Assembly: GCA_040265175.1 (NCBI GenBank)
Contig: JBDQGY010000170.1
Span: 1 to 9,671 of the forward strand
Source: JAAZXR01 sp040265175
Lineage (GTDB): Bacteria > Myxococcota_A > Polyangia > Nannocystales > Nannocystaceae
Direction: 5' to 3'
DNA: 9,671 nt
Shown: in pieces, positions 1 to 6,759 of the stretch
Layout of the letters: every line of letters starts with the position of its first letter
Numbering within the stretch: position 1 is the stretch's first letter
Position numbers and translations under genes: made by a program
Notes under the pieces: model-generated
What the model was told of the DNA's origin: nothing
Seen by the model: the letters and a program-made list of their open reading frames with translations, nothing else
The model's database searches: none

Positions 1-1731
1 CCGACAAGACCACACCAGCCACAGCCCGATCCACCCGAGCCACGAGAACGTGATCAGAGTGCGGTTGAGGCTCGTGGCGGTATATTGCGGCGAGACAAGG
101 TGGACCAGCCCCGCGATGCTCGCGAGTAAGAACAGGAGGAACATGAGCTCCGCCGTGCCGCGATGCCGCGTGAACATCAACGCGACAGGAATCAACGAGA
201 CGAACGAGAAGTAATAGGCGACGGTACCCAGAAGAGCGAAGAACGCGATGAAGCCAAACATGAGGGCCGCTTCTGCCACCGCCAGGTGAAACGCGAGCAC
301 CGCCGCGACGCCGGTGATCGTCCATCCTAGAACGCGATACACCGGCTCGATCTGCGCGAACTGTTGGGTGAGCTTTACGCGGTTGTATGCCTGTTTAGGC
401 TTGCCGTGCTCCCCCCGATAGGTGAACGCAAACTTAAGTCCAACGCCGTAGCCGGGTGTTTTCTCCAGTCGGCCGCCGAGTTTCGCGCTGGGCGGGCCCT
501 CCGAGTGAACCTTCATATCGTGCATGAAGGCCCGGTAGCCGCCCACCAGATCCCCTTGGGACGCTGTGACCGCAAGGCAGAGCGACGCAGAGACAAGCCC
601 GCCGATCACAAAACGTCGAAGGTCGGGGAGACGTCGTCGGTCGCGGGACGCGGCACCGGTGAGGCTGAGCAGGGCGCCGATCCCGAGTAGCAGCGGGAAC
701 ACATTCAACATCGCAGAGACGGACAGACAAGCACCAGCAGTGGCCCAGCGCTTTCGGGTGAGCGCTGCGATGGCGATGATGATGGCTGCCAACCACAGCA
801 ATCGCATCGACGACCCCCCGATGATTGAGAACCGGTCGGTGACCAAGGTGAAAGCGAAAATGCTGAAGGTGTACCCCCGCCTCCACCCCACCGCGCGGGT
901 CATCAAGAGGTGAGCCACGCAGAGCGCGAACACATCGAAGAGCGCGAGCATGATGAACGAACTGCGCTCTAGCGGGGCGACGCTCCAGAAGACCTGCATG
1001 AGGGATCGATGAAATGGGGTGCCGTTGTACCCTTGGTCGCCGACGGCCGCGCGGACGCGTCCCGCTCCACACTCTTCCTTGTCGAGGAACAGATCGATAG
1101 CGCGATCGAATTCCTCCCATCGCTCTGGAGTGAAGCGCTCTTTGCAGCTCGGTCCACGCGACTCTCGGACGGACTTCGCGGTCGTAAATCCGTAGGTGTT
1201 GAGGTTGCGAACCTCTGTCTTTTGCCAGAGACTCTTTGGGGGAGCTGCCTCGACCGTACAGTCGTAGAGGTATTCGTACCCGAGTTCGTCGTAGAACTTG
1301 GGATTCAGACCGTAGTGGTAGGAGTCGTAGCAGTGCCACCAGTGGTTGTAGCTGGCACGGCGGACATAGAAGAAATTAAATCCCGTGACGATAAGGAGCG
1401 TCACGAGCACGACGCGATACCCGATTCGAATCCTCTTGCGTCGGAGCACCCATTCCGCACCGACCCGGTAGAGAACCGTTCGGATCGCGGTCGCGCATGC
1501 CAAGAGAGCCGCGGCGTAAAGCATCAATCGCTCGGTGTCCTTGACACGAATATCGTAGCCGTCGAACCACGAGGGGCTGGGCGTGCCAGCGGTATATTCG
1601 TAGGTCAAGACGTGGGAGGCGACGAGCAGGAAGATGAGCATGAAAGGGAACCAGGCCCAGTCCCGCAGGAACGCGGGGCGCGTTCGTCCCGCGTGGCCGT
1701 CCTCGTCCGTTCTGGCTAGATCCATCGACAT
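1..1731 (-). CDS. Multi-pass membrane protein of GT-C-like architecture, 3' part outside the window
   Basis: The frame is open for 577 codons from an ATG at 1731 to the window edge, so the C-terminus is missing. The chain has a short cytoplasmic-type N-terminus, a hydrophobic segment at about residues 27-44, further ones at about 68-84 and 104-122, then a hydrophilic loop of about 130 residues (123-255). At least six more hydrophobic segments follow (about 257-277, 286-300, 310-324, 334-358, 373-389, 467-520 and 526-547). The loop is rich in aromatic and Cys residues (NHWWHCYDSYHYG, ELGYEYLYDC, GDQGYNGTPF). A long extracytoplasmic first loop followed by many membrane spans resembles polyprenyl-phosphate-dependent glycosyltransferases (GT-C fold, GT87-like) and a group of uncharacterised myxobacterial membrane proteins. 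That assignment is inference, and I cannot point to a certain catalytic residue. No clear Shine-Dalgarno precedes 1731. Other in-frame starts are 1725 and 1803, the latter adding 24 residues. No neighbour suggests a pathway. Confidence 0.85.
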   Translation of the reverse strand, partial: MSMDLARTDEDGHAGRTRPAFLRDWAWFPFMLIFLLVASHVLTYEYTAGTPSPSWFDGYDIRVKDTERLMLYAAALLACATAIRTVLYRVGAEWVLRRKRIRIGYRVVLVTLLIVTGFNFFYVRRASYNHWWHCYDSYHYGLNPKFYDELGYEYLYDCTVEAAPPKSLWQKTEVRNLNTYGFTTAKSVRESRGPSCKERFTPERWEEFDRAIDLFLDKEECGAGRVRAAVGDQGYNGTPFHRSLMQVFWSVAPLERSSFIMLALFDVFALCVAHLLMTRAVGWRRGYTFSIFAFTLVTDRFSIIGGSSMRLLWLAAIIIAIAALTRKRWATAGACLSVSAMLNVFPLLLGIGALLSLTGAASRDRRRLPDLRRFVIGGLVSASLCLAVTASQGDLVGGYRAFMHDMKVHSEGPPSAKLGGRLEKTPGYGVGLKFAFTYRGEHGKPKQAYNRVKLTQQFAQIEPVYRVLGWTITGVAAVLAFHLAVAEAALMFGFIAFFALLGTVAYYFSFVSLIPVALMFTRHRGTAELMFLLFLLASIAGLVHLVSPQYTATSLNRTLITFSWLGWIGLWLVWSCR

Positions 1732-2130
1732 GACGCTATCACGAACATTGGGGCTAATTCGGGTGGCTTGGGTGAAATCAGATTCGGTGGCGGGTGAACG
1801 CATCCGCCGTTGGCTGCTGCGCGCGGTGAGGTGGTAGGGCTTGGGAGGTGACGGCGGCGGGCGAGTCGTCGATGGAATTGGCGGGGCGGGTGAGTCAATA
1901 AACGCGAGGTGCGCTGGCCGCGTGAACAACGACGGCGGGGCGGAGGACGTACGTTGTGACCCCGTGATCTAGAGGAACGGGGCGAGTCGCATCTGCGGCG
2001 ACGGAGAGAAGGGGGCGGCGCGGCGCTCGTCGGTCGTTGACCGCAGGTGTCGTCGAAGGGGCGGGTGCCCACGCGCATCACCTCCTCGGCGAGACTTGAC
2101 GATAGTTTGGTTTCGTACGAAGGTTCGCCC
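1732..2130. other. Intergenic region between divergent genes
   Basis: This gap of about 400 bases separates the starts of the membrane protein (minus) and the small lipoprotein (plus), so both promoters should lie here. I looked for -35/-10 pairs. TTGAC-like hexamers occur at 2036 and 2096, but neither has a believable -10 at the right distance. Open frames across the gap have poor codon character (Arg/Pro/Ser-rich translations) and look like GC-rich noise. No stem-loop followed by a T-run was found. The sequence is strongly purine/GC biased, and I see no repeat or RNA gene in it. Confidence 0.6.
2119..2123 (+). promoter_or_regulatory. Ribosome binding site of the small lipoprotein gene
   Basis: GAAGG lies 7 nt before the ATG at 2131. 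It decides the start. The frame is open further upstream to a GTG at 2047, but only the 2131 start has a Shine-Dalgarno at good spacing and places a signal peptide at the N-terminus. Confidence 0.75.
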
Positions 2131-2655
2131 ATGAAAATGACGACCATCTTCGCGGTAATTCTCTTGGCGGGAGTGACACCCTCCATGGCAGGTTGTAACT
2201 CTGGTGAGGCGGAGGCTCAGCGCGCTGAACTTGAGGCAGCGATCGCTAAAAAGAAGGCGGACGCATCAAAGCTCGACGAGCAGCTCGCGGCCCGCAAAGC
2301 AGCGCGCGAGGCTGCGAAGAAGAAAGAAGATGAGGCGAAAGCCGCCTACGCAGCGAAAGTGGACGCGCTTTGTGTGCTACCGGAAAAGCTCCCCAAGAAG
2401 ATGACGAAGGCCTGTGACCAGGTGGCCGAGGCGAATGACAAGTTCATGAAGCGTATGTACACGGGAGACGCCCTGGCGAAGTGGGAGAAGGCGAAACAGA
2501 TGCAGCTCGGCATGACAAAAGCGCAGTGTACGAAGACCGGAAAAATCGAGGTCGCGGCCTGCCAAATGAACGCGATGAATACGGCGCAGGAAGACATGAA
2601 GAAATCTCTGCCCGACATCATGCGTCGCTGCATCGAGAAGTTTGGCAGCGCCTAG
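2131..2655 (+). CDS. Small coiled-coil lipoprotein, function unknown
   Basis: The product is 174 residues. It begins with a signal peptide (MKMTTIFAVILLAG) ending in a lipobox-like MAGC, so C22 is the likely lipidated residue. Asn rather than Asp follows it, which suits outer-membrane sorting. Residues 25-78 are Ala/Glu/Lys-rich with heptad-like spacing and no Pro or Gly, a probable coiled coil. Residues 79-174 contain five more cysteines (C81, C95, C133, C144, C167), which could form disulfides in the periplasm. I do not recognise the family. Small lipoproteins of this layout (lipid anchor, helix, Cys-containing tail) are common and mostly uncharacterised in myxobacteria. The gene stands alone, with its own ribosome binding site and a strong terminator 46 nt after the stop. 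The longer GTG start at 2047 would bury the signal peptide behind 28 hydrophilic residues and is unlikely. Confidence 0.82.
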   Translation: MKMTTIFAVILLAGVTPSMAGCNSGEAEAQRAELEAAIAKKKADASKLDEQLAARKAAREAAKKKEDEAKAAYAAKVDALCVLPEKLPKKMTKACDQVAEANDKFMKRMYTGDALAKWEKAKQMQLGMTKAQCTKTGKIEVAACQMNAMNTAQEDMKKSLPDIMRRCIEKFGSA

Positions 2656-2700
2656 GGGGACGCCGCCTGTGCGGGCTCGGGCCTCTCGGCGCGAGGCATC

Positions 2701-2737
2701 CAAGAGACCTCAGCGATCATCACGCTGGGGTCTTTTG
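2701..2737 (+). terminator. Intrinsic terminator between convergent genes
   Basis: Arms at 2701-2715 and 2723-2737 form a 15-bp stem with two G-U wobbles (2704/2734 and 2710/2728) around the 7-nt loop ATCATCA. The plus-strand 3' arm carries the run TCTTTT. It lies 46 nt after the lipoprotein stop and so should end that transcript. It also lies 18 nt past the stop of the minus-strand pseudogene. In that direction the stem is the same, but the T-run is weaker (TCTCTTG), so it may once have served both genes. Confidence 0.78.
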
Positions 2738-2848
2738 CGTGGGGTGGAGTCGGACTATCCTTCACGGCCGACGAGCATGACGCGGTTGTGGCCCTTGCCC
2801 TTCGCAGTGGAGAGGGCGCGCGTGTCGCCGCGCAGTAGAGGTTCTTCC

Positions 2849-2858
2849 AGTTGAGTTG
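2849..2858 (+). repeat. 5-bp tandem duplication (AGTTG x2) causing a frameshift
   Basis: AGTTG occurs twice in tandem. On the minus strand this is CAACTCAACT inside the GGDEF C-terminus. Removing one copy joins SFEQL directly to EEPLLRGDTRALSTAK in a single frame, which then runs to the stop at 2755. This is the usual GGDEF ending (an acidic helix, then AL..AK..G.NRV). The duplication is therefore the likely cause of this frame break. Confidence 0.8.
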
Positions 2859-2988
2859 TTCGAAGCTCCAGGAGTGCGTGACGGGTGTCTCCTCATGCCC
2901 GAACTCAGCTCCGATCGCTCCGCGCAGTCCCTCCGCCTTCACGATGGTCTCATCTGCGTAGGCTCCCTTGAGCAAGATCTCGAATTCT

Positions 2989-2994
2989 CCCCCC
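2989..2994 (+). repeat. C6 (G6 on minus) homopolymer at the GGDEF signature
   Basis: The six-base tract lies exactly where the minus-strand reading must change frame, between DPLAHLSGG and EFEILLKG. With five G instead of six, the sequence reads SGGEFEILLKG in one frame and aligns without a gap to the GGDEF signature. A similar C6 tract at 3840-3845 lies in the PAS/GAF linker of the same pseudogene. Confidence 0.7.
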
Positions 2995-3920
2995 GCTGAG
3001 GTGGGCGAGGGGGTCGGCGGTCCGTGTCTGTCGTGGCAGAAGGTCGGACACGCGAGGGAGAAGCCGATCGCCAGCGTCACGTCCGTATTTCTCGTTGATG
3101 TTCTGAGAGTGGCCCACTTCCGCGAAGACGAATCCGAACGGGATCTTGTGCCAGCGCGTGCGGGCGACGGCGCGGACCAGCGAGCGTTCAAAGGCCCTCC
3201 GGTTGAAGATGCCAGTGAGAGCATCGGTGCGCGTCGCGCGCTGCAGCTGCGCGCAAGTCGACGTTGGTGAGCGCGAGTGAGCGCCGCGCCGAGATCGACG
3301 CGACGCTCGCGCGGTAGGTGGTCATGGCGACTTCGCGCTGCGAGGCTGGGAGGGATTTGAGACCGTCAAAGGTTAACGAGGTCATGGCGACGGGGCCGTC
3401 ATGGGAATGAAGGGGGCGCAGAAGCGAAGGGACTCGTCTTCCCGAGAGTCGTGGGCACAGCGCATCTGCGGCCACTCAGGGAACCGAGTGTGCAGTCGCT
3501 GAGATCGCATCGCCCGGCAGTCTGGGCGGGAGGCAGTGAGGGGGCTTGACTCCACGGGAGGACCATCGCATCTCGAGCGCCTTTGCTTCAGCGTCGATGA
3601 CAAAAAGATCCACGTGTGCGTCTTCGAACACCTCGCGGACGCTGCGGAAGACGAACTCGTGGGTCTCGTCGAGGGAATTGCAGCGTTGGAGGTGCTCGAT
3701 GCATGAAGGGACGCGCACCTCGAGGAGCACGCGATACTCCGCTTGCGGGCCAGTGTGGCTGCAGCCGTGGCCCCCTCCGTACGGATGACCTCGTAGGTCT
3801 CGGTGGGAACCACGGTAGATAGGAGGCCCTGCGAAGTCTCCCCCCGTGTCGAGGAGGGCAGTGACCATAAAAACCTACGACCGTGGGGGCTCTCCGTAGT
3901 CTGCGAGTTGTCGCTCCACA

Positions 3921-3940
3921 TGCGTGCGTGCGTGCGTGCG
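3921..3940 (+). repeat. (TGCG)5 tetranucleotide microsatellite
   Basis: Five exact TGCG copies lie inside the PAS part of the pseudogene. On the minus strand they encode the odd stretch RTHARTHVE between the PAS core and the ERQLADYG segment. A tetranucleotide run changes frame whenever one copy is gained or lost, so it may be one route by which this gene decayed. Confidence 0.85.
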
Positions 3941-4468
3941 TTCGTCGTCACTCACCGCCCGGAGGAGGGCGTTGAGCCACTCGCGATCACGAAGGAGGAG
4001 CGCAGAGGGAACAACGGTGTTGAGGTTTGCGGACGCATCCACTCCGGCCACCGATCGCATGGACGGATTCATCGAGGCGCAGACCATGTTGACGTCTGCT
4101 GCAAAAATGAGCGAGGCAGATGCGTGGAGGATGTCAGAGCTTAGAGATATGTGTGCGGGCAGAGGGGCACAGCGCGTGAGCACGAAGGGCAAGCGCGGCA
4201 GCGTCCGCGCTCCGCGCCGTCTCGACCGCGGAGGTGATGGTCGAGGGTGGTGACACGTTCAACGCGGGGTCGCCGACAAAGGCTAGCACGTGGGCTTGGT
4301 ACGGATGTGTTCTGTGAGCAGGTTTTGGGCCATTGGCGCCACGGTTCGCGGAACGCGCGTGGCTACGATCAAGTCGTGTCAGGCGTGGCGAGGGATGCGG
4401 ATGTGTTCGCGCATATTTTGTGGCCTTGGCGAACGGGCGAAGGAAGCGGGTTGTGGTAATTTTCGCGC

Positions 4469-6730
4469 GTGAAATACCTTCGAGCACCGTTCATCGCGAT
4501 GAGCTTCCTTGTCTTTGCCGCCTGCGGAACAGACGAACGCTCGAAGATGACTGGGGAGGAGGGCGGCGATCCACCGCCGACTCCCGACCTGTATCAATAT
4601 GCCGGCGGGTGCTTCTCGGTGCGCTCCGGCGACACATGGTTGGCGCAATCCGAGGAGGGAACAGAATTTGGTTTCACCGCCGGGAGTGAAGCGGACGCGG
4701 AGCGGTTCTATCTTAAGGCCTCCGATCTCGGGACTTACCTGCTCTACGATCGCGATGGGGGCTACGTGGTCTCGGACGATGGACCGCTCTTGAGACGGAC
4801 CACGCTCCAGTCCGATGTGCTGCTCGTGGACGACGACTATATCTCGGGCGCGGAGTGGATGTTCGAGGGATCGGGTGTTGAGCTGGAGCCGCTGCGCTTT
4901 CGCAGTCGACGCGTCGGCGATTTGCTCGGGCTCGACGGGCTGGTCTCCGGGGAGGAGAGCGCCGCGAGCCTCGCCCTCGTTGAGGTGGACGGCTGCACGG
5001 AGCATCCAGAACTCACGATTGACGCCGAGGGGACACCCACAAAGACGACCTTTGAAGACGGGGACCTCTACGGAATCGTAGACACCCACTCCCACATCAT
5101 GACCAACTGGGCCTTCGGCGGGGGTGGCATCTTTCACGGGGCTCCGTTCCATCGGCTGGGTGTCCAGCACGCCTTGGGCGACTGCGATGTCGGCCATGGA
5201 ATCATGGGGCGACAAGACTTCTTCGGGTACGTCTTTGACACCGCCGGGTCGAGCGGGGCGGATCTTGGGAGCGTCCTCCTCAACATCCTGGCAGGTGAAC
5301 TCAACGAGGACAATCATGAGACGGACGGGTACCCGACCTTCACGGATTGGCCCAACGCACCCTACCGTTCGACGCATCAGATGCAGTACTACCGCTGGCT
5401 TGAGCGAGCCCATTTGAGCGGGTTACGGCTCGTGGTGCAGCACGCGACCACGAACTCGGTGATCTGTCACTTGACGGGGGGCTCCGACATCCAGCCGACG
5501 CGCTACTCCTGCGATGACATGGTGGCAGTGGACCGCATCATCGAGGAGACCTACGCGATGGAACGTTATATTGACGCGCAAGCCGGCGGTCCCGGTGAGG
5601 GCTTTTTTCGCGTGGTGGCTACGCCGGCGGAGGCACGAGAGGTGATCTCAGGAGGAAAAATGGCTGTAGTGCTGGGCATTGAGACCTCCGACCTGTTTGA
5701 TTGCCGCTTGGTTCCGCGGGACAACACGCCGGTGTGCGACGAGGCCTACGTGGTGGAGCAGCTCGACAAGTACGTCGAACGTGGGGTGCGCGTCTTGTTC
5801 CCGGTGCACAAATACGACAACCTTTTCTCAGCGGGAGACGGTGACCGGGGGTTTATTGAGGTGGGTAACTTCTTCAACACGGGCCATTGGAACAATTTTG
5901 TGACGGACTGCCCGGTAGACGTGCCGGCCGTCTTCGACAACGGCAGCGTCGATTTCGGGGGGTTGAATATGCCGCGGGAGGAGTACGTGTCCATGCCCCC
6001 CAATGACTTCAGCCTCTTCCCGACGAGCCCCATCGCCACGGCGTTCCCGTTCATCTCGGCATTTGAAGAGCCGTCCCTTGAGGGGCCCTATTGTCAAAAG
6101 ACGGGCTTGACTCCGCTCGGCGAGTTTTTGATTGAGCAGATGATGGCGCGCGGGATGATTCTCGAGGTGGACCACCTCCCGCAGCGCTCGTATGAGCGGG
6201 CGTTCGAGCTCCTAGAGGGCAATGACTACCCCGCGGCCGGGACCCACGGTTCAAACAACAACGGGCGGCTCTACGCGGTGGGTGGTGTCTCAAAGACCGG
6301 GCTTGGACGATGCCGAGACAGCGCAAACCCGGGCTCCACGCTCAATGGATTCAAGAGTAGAATCGCGCAAATCGAGGCGGAGGGTGGCTATCCTGCGGAG
6401 GGTTTCGGCTTCGATCTCAACGGTTTCGCGGGGGCCCGCAAGCCCCGCTTTGGAGACAACGGGTGCGGCTCTCCTCAAGAGGACCCGATCACCTATCCGT
6501 TCCAATCCGTCGCAGGAGACGTCACGTTTACGGAGCCCAAGATCGGTGAGCGTAGCCTGGACTTCAACACCGAGGGCCTCGTGCATATCGGCTTGCTGCC
6601 CGAGCTCATCGAAGACGCACGAGGTGACGCGGCATCGGACGACGAACTCGAGCCGTTGTTTCGCTCCGCCGAGGGCTATATTCGCATGTGGGAGAAGTCG
6701 GTCGCTCGAGGCGAAGCCCTCGGCGGTTGA
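4469..6730 (+). CDS. M19-like amidohydrolase, probable surface lipoprotein
   Basis: This 753-residue protein has a probable lipoprotein signal peptide (KYLRAPFIAMSFLVFAAC, lipidated C19). Residues 36-190 form a beta-rich N-terminal region, possibly a fascin/trefoil-like domain (FYLKASDLGTYLLYDRDGG). A metal-dependent hydrolase domain follows. Visible ligand candidates are DTHSH (H207, H209), GIETSD (E405, the bridging-Glu position), LEVDH (H569), AGTHGSNN (H593) and GFDLNG (D649). The stretch GLTPLGEFLIEQMMARGM leading into LEVDH is typical of membrane (renal) dipeptidases of family M19, which cleave dipeptides and some lactams. M19 enzymes usually have HxD where this has HxH, and they run about 350-420 residues, so the substrate is unknown. 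The start is GTG at 4469, chosen because it provides the Lys/Arg n-region. An internal ATG at 4499 would shorten the signal peptide. No good Shine-Dalgarno is seen. Only 54 nt separate it from the divergent pseudogene, and its end faces the methyltransferase gene 29 nt away. Confidence 0.88.
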   Translation: MKYLRAPFIAMSFLVFAACGTDERSKMTGEEGGDPPPTPDLYQYAGGCFSVRSGDTWLAQSEEGTEFGFTAGSEADAERFYLKASDLGTYLLYDRDGGYVVSDDGPLLRRTTLQSDVLLVDDDYISGAEWMFEGSGVELEPLRFRSRRVGDLLGLDGLVSGEESAASLALVEVDGCTEHPELTIDAEGTPTKTTFEDGDLYGIVDTHSHIMTNWAFGGGGIFHGAPFHRLGVQHALGDCDVGHGIMGRQDFFGYVFDTAGSSGADLGSVLLNILAGELNEDNHETDGYPTFTDWPNAPYRSTHQMQYYRWLERAHLSGLRLVVQHATTNSVICHLTGGSDIQPTRYSCDDMVAVDRIIEETYAMERYIDAQAGGPGEGFFRVVATPAEAREVISGGKMAVVLGIETSDLFDCRLVPRDNTPVCDEAYVVEQLDKYVERGVRVLFPVHKYDNLFSAGDGDRGFIEVGNFFNTGHWNNFVTDCPVDVPAVFDNGSVDFGGLNMPREEYVSMPPNDFSLFPTSPIATAFPFISAFEEPSLEGPYCQKTGLTPLGEFLIEQMMARGMILEVDHLPQRSYERAFELLEGNDYPAAGTHGSNNNGRLYAVGGVSKTGLGRCRDSANPGSTLNGFKSRIAQIEAEGGYPAEGFGFDLNGFAGARKPRFGDNGCGSPQEDPITYPFQSVAGDVTFTEPKIGERSLDFNTEGLVHIGLLPELIEDARGDAASDDELEPLFRSAEGYIRMWEKSVARGEALGG

Positions 6731-6759
6731 GCCTCTCGCCGGCGACCGCAGGGTAGCCG

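Larger units (their letters stand above)
2755..4414 (-). pseudogene. Decayed PAS-GAF-GGDEF signalling gene (possible receiver-like N-terminus)
   Basis: No frame covers this stretch, but pieces in all three minus frames join into one recognisable signalling protein. ATG at 4414 has AAGG 9 nt upstream and opens MREHIRIPRHA. An in-frame TGA at 4381-4379 follows, then HDLIVATRVPRTVAPMAQ and, after a shift near 4290, AHVLAFVGDPALNV and ADAAALALRAHALCPSAR, faintly receiver-like. A PAS-like part follows at about 4150-3840 (ASLIFAADVN, SMNPSMRSVAGVD; after a shift near 3905, GRRFLWSL), then a GAF-like part at about 3740-3260 (FRSVREVFEDAHVDLFVIDA; SLRFCAPFIPMT; SLTFDGLKSLP). The GGDEF part spans about 3250-2755: TDALTGIFNRRAFERSL, INEKYGRDAGDRLL, RTADPLAH, GGEFEILLKG and ALSTAKGKGHNRVMLVG, ending at TAG 2757-2755. 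I count about nine frame changes. The chosen pieces show coding-like GC-rich third positions. If intact it would have been a c-di-GMP-type signalling protein. Its active site was probably already dead. Sequencing error is a less likely explanation, because the flanking genes are clean. Confidence 0.85.

Noticed and set aside
434..1339. A 301-codon minus-strand frame and a 236-codon plus-strand frame (1009-1719)
   Set aside because: Both overlap the membrane-protein frame that stays open for 577 codons with clear transmembrane segments. Their translations are Arg/Pro/Ser/His-rich noise.
2036..2101. TTGACC (2036) and TTGACG (2096) as -35 boxes for the lipoprotein gene
   Set aside because: No -10-like hexamer lies 16-18 nt downstream of either.
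3476..3868. ATG at 3868 as the start of a separate 130-residue gene
   Set aside because: The first third of this frame has poor third-position GC, while the parallel frame gives a PAS/GAF linker. The rest is one segment of the larger pseudogene.
4379..5413. A 344-codon open frame on the minus strand
   Set aside because: It is antisense to the amidohydrolase gene, whose plus-strand product has a signal peptide and all metal-site motifs. The antisense translation matches nothing I recognise. Only its last 11 codons coincide with the likely start of the signalling pseudogene.
6731..6759. Terminator between the convergent amidohydrolase and methyltransferase genes
   Set aside because: The 29-nt gap has no stem of useful length followed by a T-run.
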